Below, in pieces: positions 34,997 to 44,822 of a DNA stretch of 64,000 bases. Source of the DNA: Chitinophaga pinensis (lineage in GTDB: Bacteria > Bacteroidota > Bacteroidia > UKL13-3); assembly GCA_945870425.1 (NCBI GenBank), contig CAMBSD010000014.1, positions 1 through 64,000 on the forward strand. The letters run 5' to 3'. Positions within the stretch are counted from its first letter, which is position 1. The number at the start of each line of letters is the position of its first letter. The notes below the pieces were generated by a model that had not been told where the DNA came from, ran no database searches, and worked only from the letters and a program-made list of their open reading frames with translations. The translations under genes and the position numbers were made by a program.

Positions 34997-36895
34997 ATGT
35001 TGTTTAAACAAACTTTTTTCATAACTTTTTTGTTATTTTTTTCCATAATGACTTCAGCCCAACTTCCATTTTCAGGAACGAAAATTAAAAAAGCTGATAA
35101 GTTTTTTGGTGATGCTTTAATAAAATATTCGGCTATGGATTATTATACAGCAGCTGAGTTATTAAATAAATCTGTGAAAGAAGATCCTAATTTTATTGAT
35201 GCTTGGATGCTTCTTGCTGATATTAAAGGCAAGAATGAAAAGTTTGAAGAGTCAATAAGATTATATGAAAAAATAATAGGACTTAATCCCAATTTTCCAC
35301 TTTCATACTATGGAATAGCGAAGGATGCCATTGAATTATCAAATTATCAATTGTCATTTGAAAATATTACTCACTTTAATACCTATCAAGATTATTTTGG
35401 GAAGAAAAATAGTGCAGAAAAAATTAGAAAAATTGCTGAATTTGGTAAAGAGGCCATCAAATATCCTGTTGACTTTAAACCATATAACTTAGGGCCAGGT
35501 GTCAATTCTTTTGAAAATGAGTATTGGCCTGGTGTTACAGCCGATGGTCAAACCCTTATATTTACTCGTTTAGTTGGAAATAGTAATGAAGATTTCTTTA
35601 TTAGTCAAAAAAACGAAACTGGATGGGGAGCAGCTAAGAATCTTGGGGAGCCTATTAATACTGAACAAAATGAAGGCACTGTTTCAATGTCACCCGATGG
35701 ACAATATATTTTCTATACGGCCTGTAATAGGAGGGTTGATAATGGCAGTTGTGATATTTTATTATCAAAACTTGACGGTACTCAATGGTCAAATCCAATA
35801 AATCTTGGTGCACCGATAAATGGCAGAACTTGGGAGGCCCAACCTAGCTTATCCTATGATGGTAAAACAATTTATTTCAGTAGTGGGCGTCCAGGAGGAT
35901 TTGGTAAAACCGATATTTGGAAAACTACCTATAGCAATGGAAAATGGTCAGCTCCCTTGAATCTGGGGCCTGAAATTAATACTGAAGGTGATGAGCAATC
36001 CCCATTTATTTCAAAAGATGACCAAACCTTATATTTTAATAGTGATGGACATGCTGGTATGGGTGGTATTGATTTGTTTATTGCACGTAAAACACTTGAT
36101 GGTAAATGGCAAAAGGCTGTCAATTTAGGCTATCCTATTAATACGAATAAAGATGAAACATGTATAACTCTTTCCGCTAGTGGTGAGTATGCATATTATG
36201 TTGCTGAAAAAGAAGGTGGATTTGGAGGCTTGGATATTTATGGTTTTGAAGTACCAGAAAATTTACGTCCTAAGAAAACGGGTTATATTAAAGGGATAGT
36301 TTTTGATGCTAAAACATTAAAGAAGTTGGTGGCCAAAATTGAGTTGATTGATCTGTCAACTGGAAAACAAGTTGTCGAAGCTTATTCTAATAAATTAAAT
36401 GGCGGATTTTTGGTTTGTTTACAAGGCAATAGAGATTATGCCATGAATGTAAGTTCAAATGGTTATCTATTTCAATCAGAAAATTTTAGCTTGAAAAATC
36501 AAGATGCTTCCGACCCGTTGACATTAAATATTGGCTTACGTCAAATTGCGACAGGCGAAAAGGTTGTCCTAAAAAACATATTTTTTGATACAGATAAATT
36601 TATTTTGAAAGATGAGTCTAAAATAGAAATCGAAAAACTAATTGAGTTTATTAATGCAAACCCGAGAATTAGGATTGAGGTGGGTGGACATACAGATAAT
36701 GTAGGTGATAAGAAAAAGAATGAGGTCTTATCAAATAATAGAGCCAAAGCTGTTTATGATTATTTAGTGTTTAAAGGTATCTTGCCTGCAAGGTTATCTT
36801 TCAAGGGTTATGCTGATGCGCAGCCTATTGCAGATAATAAAACAGAGGCAGGAAAAAAATTGAATCGTAGGACTGAATTTAAGATTGTTCTGTAA
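34997..36895 (+). CDS. porE: PorE-like T9SS protein (TPR, propeller, CRD, OmpA)
   Basis: PorE is a peptidoglycan-binding outer-membrane component of the type IX secretion system. This 632-residue protein has the same domain order. A signal peptide (1-21, ending TSAQ) is followed by a TPR region (about 30-150). A propeller of WD40/PD40-like repeats spans about 169-425 (GTVSMSPDGQYIFYTA, PSLSYDGKTIYFSSGRPGG, SPFISKDDQTLYFNSDG). A carboxypeptidase regulatory-like domain lies at about 430-510, and an OmpA C-terminal domain at about 525-632 (VGGHTDNVGDKKKNEVLS, RTEFKIVL). Several PorE-like paralogues exist in many Bacteroidota, so the exact orthology is not certain. The stop is directly followed by the ATG of the M48 protease gene. 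Confidence 0.8.
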   Translation: MLFKQTFFITFLLFFSIMTSAQLPFSGTKIKKADKFFGDALIKYSAMDYYTAAELLNKSVKEDPNFIDAWMLLADIKGKNEKFEESIRLYEKIIGLNPNFPLSYYGIAKDAIELSNYQLSFENITHFNTYQDYFGKKNSAEKIRKIAEFGKEAIKYPVDFKPYNLGPGVNSFENEYWPGVTADGQTLIFTRLVGNSNEDFFISQKNETGWGAAKNLGEPINTEQNEGTVSMSPDGQYIFYTACNRRVDNGSCDILLSKLDGTQWSNPINLGAPINGRTWEAQPSLSYDGKTIYFSSGRPGGFGKTDIWKTTYSNGKWSAPLNLGPEINTEGDEQSPFISKDDQTLYFNSDGHAGMGGIDLFIARKTLDGKWQKAVNLGYPINTNKDETCITLSASGEYAYYVAEKEGGFGGLDIYGFEVPENLRPKKTGYIKGIVFDAKTLKKLVAKIELIDLSTGKQVVEAYSNKLNGGFLVCLQGNRDYAMNVSSNGYLFQSENFSLKNQDASDPLTLNIGLRQIATGEKVVLKNIFFDTDKFILKDESKIEIEKLIEFINANPRIRIEVGGHTDNVGDKKKNEVLSNNRAKAVYDYLVFKGILPARLSFKGYADAQPIADNKTEAGKKLNRRTEFKIVL

Positions 36896-37681
36896 ATGAA
36901 GATAGGTTTTTTAGGTTTCTTTATTGTTTTACTTCTGGCTTCCTGCGGTGATGAAGGAGTTGTAACATACCTAAGTACGGACATTGATAAGATGATAGGG
37001 GAGCAAGTAAAAGAGCAGATTAATGATAATCCCGATCAATTTAAAATTTTAGATTCAGATGATTACCCTAAGGTATATGAAAGGCTAAATCATATTAAAA
37101 TTGAAATACTAAATTCAGGCATGATTAAACATAAAAATGATTTTGTATGGGAATTAAGAATTGTTGATGATACTGCGGTTTTAAATGCTTTTTGTGTACC
37201 TGGTGGATATATTTATGTTTATACAGGACTTATTAAATTTTTAGACAGTGAGGATCAATTAGCAGGTGTGATGGGTCATGAAATAGCCCATGCAGACCTT
37301 AGACATAGCACAAGGCAGCTCATTCAGAGTTATGGTATTTCACTTCTAGTTAAGTTTATTTTTGGATACGATGGAGGAGGTTTGGTCAACATTGCAGCAA
37401 ACCTTGCAGGCTTAAAATTTAGTAGAAGTCATGAAAGTGAAGCTGATTTGCAATCTGTGAAGTATTTGTATCATACAGAATATGATGCAAGAGGAGTGAA
37501 AGGTTTTTTTGAAAAATTAAATAAGGAGAATAAGAATCCGGAGATAGTAGAATTTTTAAGCACACATCCCGAGCCTGAAAACCGTATTCAAAAAATAGAC
37601 GATGAGTTTAAATTACTTGGTGGAAAAGAGGGTAAAATATTTAGTAGGGAATACGAACAACTAAAGAAGTCATTAAATTGA
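36896..37681 (+). CDS. M48 family metalloprotease lipoprotein
   Basis: A 261-residue zinc protease with a lipobox LLASC (C17), so it is membrane-anchored on the periplasmic side. The zinc motif HEIAH is at 128-132 and the third ligand Glu lies in HESEAD (180-185). It resembles periplasmic M48 proteases such as LoiP and BepA, which do outer-membrane protein quality control. It begins with no gap after the porE stop (TAAATG), so it is probably translated with it, suggesting a role in assembling or clearing envelope proteins (inference). Confidence 0.92.
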   Translation: MKIGFLGFFIVLLLASCGDEGVVTYLSTDIDKMIGEQVKEQINDNPDQFKILDSDDYPKVYERLNHIKIEILNSGMIKHKNDFVWELRIVDDTAVLNAFCVPGGYIYVYTGLIKFLDSEDQLAGVMGHEIAHADLRHSTRQLIQSYGISLLVKFIFGYDGGGLVNIAANLAGLKFSRSHESEADLQSVKYLYHTEYDARGVKGFFEKLNKENKNPEIVEFLSTHPEPENRIQKIDDEFKLLGGKEGKIFSREYEQLKKSLN

Positions 37682-37683
37682 AA

Positions 37684-38217
37684 TTATTCAAATCCCATTT
37701 GTTTAATAATCTGTTCTATTTGCCAGTCCTCAACAGGGTCATATTCGTCTTTTAAATTACCCCCAATAAACTTAGCAAATGTTTGCCAATACATGGCTGT
37801 CAAGTTACCTCGATAAGTTTTAAGTAAATCGTAAGCATTACTACCCGTTTCTCTATAAATTAATCGAATTAATATTTTTCCTTGAGAAACAGTTAGATTC
37901 ATAAGGTCATCCATAAATTGTTCTTTTATAGAGTTTTCACTTCGTTTAAGATATTCCTTCCTTGCTTTTTCGTTTGGCAATAACTGCAGATTTTGCTCTA
38001 GCATTTGAAATCTAAATGAGGCAAGCTTAGCATATGGTAAAACCTTCTTAACATTATAAACCAAACGCTGATATTTCTTTTCATATTCAGGATCAGCCTT
38101 TGCTCTTACAATAAATTCAGGTAATGTGTAGTTTTTTATTGTATCAGGTGGTGTGTTTTGAGCCACTGAGCAAAGTGTGATTTTGAATAATAAACTAAGT
38201 AATAATATTTTTTTCAT
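37684..38217 (-). CDS. DUF4294 family exported protein
   Basis: A 177-residue protein with a signal peptide (ending CSVAQ, residue 20). It then has YQRLVYNVKKVLPYAKLA and MDDLMNLTVSQGKILIRLIYRETGSNAYDLLK, the core of the Bacteroidota DUF4294 family. Function unknown. The gene ends 2 bases from the convergent M48 protease gene, leaving no room for a dedicated terminator. Confidence 0.88.
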   Translation of the reverse strand: MKKILLLSLLFKITLCSVAQNTPPDTIKNYTLPEFIVRAKADPEYEKKYQRLVYNVKKVLPYAKLASFRFQMLEQNLQLLPNEKARKEYLKRSENSIKEQFMDDLMNLTVSQGKILIRLIYRETGSNAYDLLKTYRGNLTAMYWQTFAKFIGGNLKDEYDPVEDWQIEQIIKQMGFE

Positions 38218-38247
38218 TCTTTAATTAACGAAAATACAATGCCATAA

Positions 38248-39402
38248 TTATATTTTTTGTGATTTGCCTAATTTGCTAACATATATTAAAATAAATCCCA
38301 ACAAAATTAAGGCTGACGAAATCAATTCAGCTTGGGTTATTGCATGATTAAAAATATTATAAGTAGTATTGATCCTGATTTTTTCAATCATAAATCTTTC
38401 AGTTCCATTAAGAATGAGGTATACTCCAAATAATAAACCAGGTGAGCTAAATTGCTTTCTCATTTGCCATAAAACCACGAATAATAAAATACAGATTATA
38501 GCTTCATATAATGGGGTAGGGTATACAAAATTTGGTAATTCACTGCAATGATTACCGATACAATTTTGAATAGGAATGCCTTCATTCAATACATTATGAG
38601 GGTATTTATAAGACCAAAGCCAATCTGGTAAACTACTCATCCAATTTGGTTTTGCTGAAAGATTATCAATTCCCCAATCACCATCACCGCTTAAATGACA
38701 ACCGAGTCTGCCAACTCCATAAGCCAACATTAATCCTGGTGCCGCAGCATCTATCATGTGCAATGGAGGGATGTTATTTTTGCTTGTGTAAACTAAAACG
38801 GCTATTGCAGCCATAATTAGTCCGCCATAAAAAGTTAATCCACTAAATGAAATTAGGCTGCCCCAGGGGTCAAGAGCAAATTCATCAATGTTTTCTAGGT
38901 TATGGAATATTTTAGCACCTATTATTCCAACAATTCCAGCAATAGCTAAAATATTTCCCATGTGTTGGTATGGGTGAAATGTTATATTTCTCTCTTCGAT
39001 TTCTTTTCCTCTGATTTTCTCAGCTTCTTTGTATTTAGTATAATATCCATAGGCACCACCAACTAAAGCCCCAAACCAACTGCCTTTGGCTGATAATAGA
39101 AATAATTGAGGGTTTTGTACCAAAGCATCATAATCTAAAATCATTTCAAGAAATTTGAAACCTACAAATGCTGAAATAATAGTTGTGGTTATGAAATCAA
39201 TCGCACTTATAGGCTCATTTAGTCTGATTTTTTTAATAGAAGAGCTGATAACTCCAATGTTTTCTTTACGTTTTAATTCTGACTGGGTAGCCCAAAAAGC
39301 ACCAAGGAATGATAAACCAAGAAAAAAGCCGAAGGTCTGAACGGGTAATGGAATATAGATACCAAATAAATCTAATAGTAAGTCGGAAATTGTTGCGTAC
39401 AT
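38248..39402 (-). CDS. lgt: Prolipoprotein diacylglyceryl transferase
   Basis: Lgt transfers diacylglycerol from phosphatidylglycerol to the lipobox Cys, the first step in making the many lipoproteins in this window. It has 384 residues, about eight transmembrane helices and the signature AYGVGRLGCHLSGDGDWG, together with LVGGAYGYY and YPTPLYEA. It is longer than E. coli Lgt (about 290) because of an N-terminal helix and loops, as usual in Bacteroidota. It lies after DUF4294 in reading order reversed, with a 30-base gap, and is probably upstream of it on one transcript. Confidence 0.94.
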   Translation of the reverse strand: MYATISDLLLDLFGIYIPLPVQTFGFFLGLSFLGAFWATQSELKRKENIGVISSSIKKIRLNEPISAIDFITTTIISAFVGFKFLEMILDYDALVQNPQLFLLSAKGSWFGALVGGAYGYYTKYKEAEKIRGKEIEERNITFHPYQHMGNILAIAGIVGIIGAKIFHNLENIDEFALDPWGSLISFSGLTFYGGLIMAAIAVLVYTSKNNIPPLHMIDAAAPGLMLAYGVGRLGCHLSGDGDWGIDNLSAKPNWMSSLPDWLWSYKYPHNVLNEGIPIQNCIGNHCSELPNFVYPTPLYEAIICILLFVVLWQMRKQFSSPGLLFGVYLILNGTERFMIEKIRINTTYNIFNHAITQAELISSALILLGFILIYVSKLGKSQKI

Positions 39403-39511
39403 TTTTAATTAATTACTCTTCACGAAATAAGTCTAACTTTTAGTAATAAAAAAGAAATAATTGTGAATCGAAAAATGGAAACTAGAATTAACAATAAGTT
39501 GAAAACTAGAT

Positions 39512-40123
39512 CTACTTAATAGCAAAATTATAAGTGAAACCTATCATTATACCACCGGGTTTTAAAGTATTCATTACTTTTTCGCTTAAATCTGATAATT
39601 TTTCACCTTGGTTTAGTATTACAGAGTATTCGCTGCCAGCAAATAAGATGGAATAACCTAATTCTAAAACAATTCGATTGCCTTTAGGTCTCACCCATTG
39701 CCTTTGCATACTAATATTAAACAAAGTTGCAGGATTTAAGGTAACATCGACATCTCTATTATTGGTAATTCCTAAAGAGTTTTTTACTTCTAAATTATTT
39801 GAAAATTTATCTAATCCTGTAGCCCTTGAAATGCTAATTACTGGGCACCACGAAGTTGAATTTTTGGCATTTAAAACAATACCTAAACCGATTTTATTAC
39901 CCCACGACCCTATTCCAGCTGAGGCCTCAATCAAACTAAATTCATTCAATCTTGTGCCTAATTTAATTCCCATTAATCCAGTATTTACATTCAAACCTGT
40001 TCCAATTCCGAAATAAAACGAAGGATTATTAGGAGCAACATCATATTTGTTATTTTGTGAAAGAGATATATTCTTATTGGTTATAATAATCAGAAGTAGA
40101 ATACTCAATTTTAATTTATTCAT
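39512..40123 (-). CDS. Exported protein, probable small beta-barrel
   Basis: A 203-residue protein with a signal peptide (about 1-21, IIITNKNISLSQ) and alternating amphipathic strands with many Gly (FYFGIGTGLNVNTG, LIEASAGIGSWGNKIGLGI), ending in FTYNFAIK, the aromatic-rich end of many outer-membrane barrels. No family recognised. It stands alone between lgt and the beta-lactamase-fold gene, all on the minus strand. Confidence 0.6.
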   Translation of the reverse strand: MNKLKLSILLLIIITNKNISLSQNNKYDVAPNNPSFYFGIGTGLNVNTGLMGIKLGTRLNEFSLIEASAGIGSWGNKIGLGIVLNAKNSTSWCPVISISRATGLDKFSNNLEVKNSLGITNNRDVDVTLNPATLFNISMQRQWVRPKGNRIVLELGYSILFAGSEYSVILNQGEKLSDLSEKVMNTLKPGGIMIGFTYNFAIK

Positions 40124-40186
40124 ATTTTAATAAATATTAGTCAAAAATAATTACAAATATTTATTAATCAAATAAAATGCTAATTC

Positions 40187-41221
40187 TTATTTTGAGGTTA
40201 TTTGTATAGTTTGTATCTGGTTATACACCAAATTGGATGCCTCTTTTATAACCTCAGGCAGTTTTTTTAAATCATTACCTTTGGTCATGATCGTGATAAG
40301 GATTGGATTATTATTTAGGTATATGATAGCAGATTCATGTAATTGTTTTTCGTTGGCATCTCCTGATTCACCGAATTTATGTGCAAGTTGAACATTCGAA
40401 GATAAGCCATTTACAATGCCATTTTTAAAGTCAGATTTGGTAAGTAATCTTAATGCGAACTCTGAATCTTTCATATTTAAATATCCTCCGTTGAACAACA
40501 CCCTCAGAAAAACAGAATATTCTTTGGCTGATATAGGATAACTTTTAGCATACCAATCAGGTTCACTTAAACCCAAATCAGTGAATACTTTTTTAAATGT
40601 TTTTATATCGATAATTCCATTTAAAAGCATGGTTGCATTGTTATCAGAATATTGAATCATGTATTCTAATAATTCTTTTATGCTATAGCTCTGACCTGGT
40701 TTTATTGATTTGGAAGTGTATATTGGTTTCTTATCTGTAATCAATGCATTTAGAAATGGAATTTTTTTATTTAAAAAACCAGGATTATCCTCATTCATTT
40801 TTAAGAATGTGATAAGTTGAGGAACTTTTAACAATGAGCCAGGCGAGTATTTTTCATCTTCATTTATAGTCATCCAATCATTATTTGAGTAATCTTTAAT
40901 GTAAAATGATGCTGATTTAAGCACGCCACTTTTCTTAAAATTATCGAACAGAATATTTAAACTACCTTTTAGGGGCATTAGTTTATCTCCCTGACAAAGA
41001 TTATCGATAAGTAAAAGCGGTTTTATGTAATGCAATCCGCCTAGACGCCTAACTTTATAACTGCAACCGTTACTTTGTATTTGCCCAAGGTTTAGTCTAT
41101 TTGCCTTGGCATTAGTTGACTTGTCATAATTTTTAGTAACTATATATGTGGATGCATTTGAAATGCCCAATAAAATGAGAATAATAAATAGTGAATAGTT
41201 TTTATTAAAAATTGATTTCAT
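40187..41221 (-). CDS. Serine hydrolase of the class A beta-lactamase fold
   Basis: A 344-residue exported protein with a signal anchor or peptide (10-25). The catalytic SxxK motif is SLLK (S129, K132) in YSPGSLLKVPQ and the second motif is SDN (192-194) in QYSDNNATML. The usual third motif K(T/S)G is replaced by HKFG (281-284), and no clear ExxLN omega-loop Glu is visible. This argues against a true beta-lactamase and for a related D,D-peptidase or esterase, probably acting on peptidoglycan in the periplasm. Two Cys (53 and 76) may form a disulfide. Confidence 0.8.
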   Translation of the reverse strand: MKSIFNKNYSLFIILILLGISNASTYIVTKNYDKSTNAKANRLNLGQIQSNGCSYKVRRLGGLHYIKPLLLIDNLCQGDKLMPLKGSLNILFDNFKKSGVLKSASFYIKDYSNNDWMTINEDEKYSPGSLLKVPQLITFLKMNEDNPGFLNKKIPFLNALITDKKPIYTSKSIKPGQSYSIKELLEYMIQYSDNNATMLLNGIIDIKTFKKVFTDLGLSEPDWYAKSYPISAKEYSVFLRVLFNGGYLNMKDSEFALRLLTKSDFKNGIVNGLSSNVQLAHKFGESGDANEKQLHESAIIYLNNNPILITIMTKGNDLKKLPEVIKEASNLVYNQIQTIQITSK

Positions 41222-41318
41222 GGGTAATAGTAAACAGCGTTCGAATTTACCAAGACAAGTATGTAAACAATGTCACAAATCGTCTTTTAAGAAATGATTA
41301 AGATTGATTTAAATCAAG

Positions 41319-41789
41319 TTAAATCAGGCCTTGAAGCGATTGGTTTTCGTACTCTGTGTCTATCAATAGATTCCCACCATCAGCGGCTTGGGTGGCTAAT
41401 TGATCACATCTTTCATTTTCAATATGACCAGCATGTCCTTTAATCCATTTGAAATTTATATTATGAAGTTTATATAATACTAAAAATTTTCTCCAAAGGT
41501 CTGGATTTTTTTTATTCTTAAATCCTTTTGCTTGCCAACCAAATACCCATTTCTTTTCAACCGCCTCACAAACATATTTACTATCTGTGTGAATGGTAAC
41601 ATCCATATTGGATAGTTTTAATTGCTCTAGTGCGATAATAACAGCTAGCAATTCCATTCTATTGTTTGTGGTGTGCTTATAGCCTTGTGCAAGTTCTTTT
41701 CGATGTTTGCCACTAATCATAACTATGCCATAGCCTCCTGGTCCTGGATTTCCTCTTGCTGAGCCATCCGTGAAAATATCTACTTTCAA
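41319..41789 (-). CDS. rnhA: Ribonuclease HI
   Basis: RNase HI cleaves RNA in RNA-DNA hybrids (primers, R-loops). The 156-residue protein has the complete active site: D8 in FTDGSARGNPGPGG, E46 in NNRMELLAV, D69 in HTDSKYV and D129 in NERCDQLA, with H119 corresponding to E. coli H124. Length matches the E. coli enzyme (155). It follows a small exported protein gene after 6 bases. Confidence 0.97.
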   Translation of the reverse strand: MKVDIFTDGSARGNPGPGGYGIVMISGKHRKELAQGYKHTTNNRMELLAVIIALEQLKLSNMDVTIHTDSKYVCEAVEKKWVFGWQAKGFKNKKNPDLWRKFLVLYKLHNINFKWIKGHAGHIENERCDQLATQAADGGNLLIDTEYENQSLQGLI

Positions 41790-41795
41790 ATTGTA

Positions 41796-42317
41796 TTATT
41801 TAGTATTCGATAGTTTAAAAGTACCCGATACTTTAACAGTAAGGGGCTCAACACCGCGCTCTGCAGAAGGTGTGATGATTAAATCCAAATCCACTTTCCA
41901 CGTGTTGGCATTAATTAATTTTCCTTTGATGCTGCCTCCATTTATTTTGTAGTTACCTCTATCAAGGCAAAAACAACTTCTTGTATAATAGGCTTTCGCT
42001 GCTATAAGCGAGTCACCAGTAAGGACAAATGATTTAGTCTTACTATCTATTTGAAAAACTATTCGCTCTCTATATTCGTCATCGGCAACACTCTCTCTAT
42101 CCTTAGCTTTAAAATTATAATCGAAAACCATTTTATTTCCTTTAATTACATCATAATCAAAATAAATATTATCGGCTTGGTTCAATTTGATGGAACTGCC
42201 TTTGTTTATTTTAAATGTTTTAATTTCAGGTGTAACTTTTTCTTTTTTTGGCGATTTAACTTGGGCAGAAAGCCAAGTTATATTTAAAAGTGCAAGAACT
42301 ATCAATAGATTTTTCAT
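41796..42317 (-). CDS. Exported protein of unknown function
   Basis: A 173-residue protein with a signal peptide (1-18, NITWLSAQ). The mature part is Lys- and Asp-rich with beta-strand pattern and ends in TLKVSGTFKLSNTK-like strands (actual: LTVKVSGTFKLS). Two Cys lie close together in RSCFCLD. No family recognised. Its stop lies 6 bases before the rnhA start, so the two may share a transcript. Confidence 0.6.
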   Translation of the reverse strand: MKNLLIVLALLNITWLSAQVKSPKKEKVTPEIKTFKINKGSSIKLNQADNIYFDYDVIKGNKMVFDYNFKAKDRESVADDEYRERIVFQIDSKTKSFVLTGDSLIAAKAYYTRSCFCLDRGNYKINGGSIKGKLINANTWKVDLDLIITPSAERGVEPLTVKVSGTFKLSNTK

Positions 42318-42443
42318 AGTTCAAAAATAAACACTTACCTTCAATTTTCTAAAAACACTTGAATATTTTCTATCAATGGTTGAAGAATACCTTAAAGATG
42401 TTTATTTCGTGAGTCAAATAAATACTCAGATTAGCAATTGATA

Positions 42444-43373
42444 ATGGATTTTAAGTCATTTTTCTTTTTGTGTTTAGGCTGTTTAAATTACATCCTGTTG
42501 AGCACGGTCGTGTTTATTTTTTTTATTTTCCTCATTTTTTTTAGCAACAATTTCAGGAAAAAGCCTAATCTCAAGAAATACAGCCAATACATGTACTTCC
42601 TATTCTTTTTCCTATTTGGCTCACTAGGATATTTATGGCAAGATGCTATTGCAGCAGTTCTTAATAAATCAGATGGATTAATATTTCCAATTATTTTGAA
42701 CCTTTTGTTATATGCGCTAGTATGCGGTGCAATAGGTGCTTTGATAGGATATACTATTTATTGGTTATCTCTTAGGGTGAAACCATTGCACCAAATTAGA
42801 TTTATTAATATTTCTCTGCTTTTCTTCCTTTTTTTGTTGCTCTCCATTATATTGGTTAAACCATTTTATGAAAGTTTTCAAGTGTTTGTTAAACATGATA
42901 AAAAATCCAAATTAGGTGGAATTGTTCGTAATGAAATTGGTCTAAATAAAGAAGAGCTTAATGATAATATGAAAATCAAATTATCTTCTTTTAAAGAATG
43001 CATGGCCTTTGATATTCGAGATACTTTAGATGTCTTTTCGGATGGTGGAAATACAATTACTATAAGACAAACAGGTACTAGTCAGTTTTATACACATACA
43101 CTTTCAACAGATAATATTTTGGATGTTAAAGCTACGATTGTAAAGTCTAATAAAGGACCAAAATATCTTGTTGTACTAGCATTGATGAGACCTATTAGCG
43201 GTTTGTCAAGTCTATTGATATTTAATAAATATGGGCAGTGTTTATATGAAGAATTGCTGAACGATTTTGATTATGGAATGGCTAAAGACAATAAAAATGT
43301 AATCATCATAAAGAAACAAACTTTCATTTCTGATAGTATTGTATTTGTACCAAAATGGAAAATTAGATTCTAG
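42444..43373 (+). CDS. Integral membrane protein of unknown function
   Basis: A 309-residue protein with about four strongly hydrophobic helices (residues 8-32, 47-68, 85-112 and 125-147) and a soluble C-terminal half with beta-strand character (NTITIRQTGTSQFYTHTL, YLVVLALMRPISGLSSLLIF). The soluble part is reminiscent of a small propeller blade, but I cannot assign a family. The ATG at 42444 is preferred over the TTG two codons upstream. It is isolated, divergent from the upstream gene and convergent with pyrC. Confidence 0.65.
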   Translation: MDFKSFFFLCLGCLNYILLSTVVFIFFIFLIFFSNNFRKKPNLKKYSQYMYFLFFFLFGSLGYLWQDAIAAVLNKSDGLIFPIILNLLLYALVCGAIGALIGYTIYWLSLRVKPLHQIRFINISLLFFLFLLLSIILVKPFYESFQVFVKHDKKSKLGGIVRNEIGLNKEELNDNMKIKLSSFKECMAFDIRDTLDVFSDGGNTITIRQTGTSQFYTHTLSTDNILDVKATIVKSNKGPKYLVVLALMRPISGLSSLLIFNKYGQCLYEELLNDFDYGMAKDNKNVIIIKKQTFISDSIVFVPKWKIRF

Positions 43374-43389
43374 AGAAATTTATTAAAAA

Positions 43390-44727
43390 CTATCTATTAA
43401 ACCTCAATCTTAAACCTTTTTCGCTCTCATCAAACAAACCATTGTTGTATACATGATTACCATTTACAAAAGTGTGACGAACAACAGAATGGAAGATTTG
43501 TCCTTCGAATGGACTCCAAGCGCATTTGTATAAAATATTATCCTTGCTAACGGTATAGTTATTATTTAAGTCAACCAAAACTAAATCTGCGAAGTAACCT
43601 TCCCTAATAAAGCCTCTTCGGTCTATCTCAAACATCTCAGCTACATTATGACTCATTTTTTGCACGATGGTTTCTAGGCTAATTTTACCTTGTTTATGAA
43701 ACTCTAGCATCGCATTTAATGAGTGCTGCACCAGGGGGCCACCAGATGGGGCTTTTAAATAGGTTTGCTCCTTTTCTTCAATGGTGTGTGGTGCATGGTC
43801 GGTAGCTATCACATCAATTCTTCCATCCAAAACTGCTTTGAAAATAGCATCTCTATCTTCTGCTGTTTTTACAGCTGGATTCCATTTAATAGAATTACCT
43901 TTTTCTGCATAATCTGCATCACTAAACCAAAGATGATGAACACATGCCTCAGCCGTTATGCGTTTTTGGCTTAGTGGTATGTCGTTTCTGAATAGTTCTA
44001 ATTCCTTTGCTGTGCTAATATGTAAAATATGTAATCGGGTATTGTATTTTTTTGCTAGTTCAATGGCAAAAGATGAAGATGCATAACATGCTTCAGCAGT
44101 TCTTATTTTAGGATGAAACTCAGTTGTAATATCCAATCCATACTCTTGTTTAATTTTTTCTGCATTTGCTTTAATCATTGGGTCATCCTCACAATGGGTA
44201 GCAATCAAAGTTTTTACATTTTTAAAAATAGCATTTAACGATTCAGGATTATCAACCAACATATCTCCTGTTGAAGACCCCATGAATATTTTAACACCAC
44301 AAACCTTTGTTTCATCCACCTTTAGTAATTCATCCAAATTGGTATTGGTTGTACCCATAAAAAATGAATAGTTAGCCAATGAGCATTCAGAAGCGCGGGA
44401 GTATTTTTGTTCAAGTAAATCGATTGTTGTAGCACTAGGACTCGTATTTGGCATTTCCATATAACTTGTAATTCCACCCGCCACGGCTGCCTTGGCCTCT
44501 GTATATATTTCTCCTTTATGAGTGAGGCCTGGCTCACGAAAATGCACCTGGTCGTCAATAATACCAGGCAACATATACATACCATATGCATCAATAATTT
44601 TGTCGGCATAGATGGCAATGCCATTTGTGTCAATTTTTTCGATAAAATTATCTTTAACTAGCACATCAGCATGATAGGTTTTTCCTTCATTGACAAGCAA
44701 AGCATTTTTAATTAAAATGGTAGGCAT
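43390..44727 (-). CDS. pyrC: Dihydroorotase
   Basis: Zinc amidohydrolase that cyclises carbamoyl-aspartate to dihydroorotate, third step of pyrimidine synthesis. It has 445 residues with metal ligands H62 and R64 in VHFREPGLTHKGE, His in LIATHCEDD, His in LHILHIST and the catalytic Asp in VIATDHAPHT. The HFREPG form and length place it with the longer class I-type bacterial dihydroorotases. Allantoinase is the main alternative, but pyrimidine synthesis is more likely in this phylum. Confidence 0.92.
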   Translation of the reverse strand: MPTILIKNALLVNEGKTYHADVLVKDNFIEKIDTNGIAIYADKIIDAYGMYMLPGIIDDQVHFREPGLTHKGEIYTEAKAAVAGGITSYMEMPNTSPSATTIDLLEQKYSRASECSLANYSFFMGTTNTNLDELLKVDETKVCGVKIFMGSSTGDMLVDNPESLNAIFKNVKTLIATHCEDDPMIKANAEKIKQEYGLDITTEFHPKIRTAEACYASSSFAIELAKKYNTRLHILHISTAKELELFRNDIPLSQKRITAEACVHHLWFSDADYAEKGNSIKWNPAVKTAEDRDAIFKAVLDGRIDVIATDHAPHTIEEKEQTYLKAPSGGPLVQHSLNAMLEFHKQGKISLETIVQKMSHNVAEMFEIDRRGFIREGYFADLVLVDLNNNYTVSKDNILYKCAWSPFEGQIFHSVVRHTFVNGNHVYNNGLFDESEKGLRLRFNR

Positions 44728-44822
44728 ACGTTTTTACAAAATTCTTTTGCGAACATAAATAATTAGTAAGAAAAAGTTTGAATAATCTAAACAAAATTCT
44801 ATACTTAACTAGATTTAGTTGT

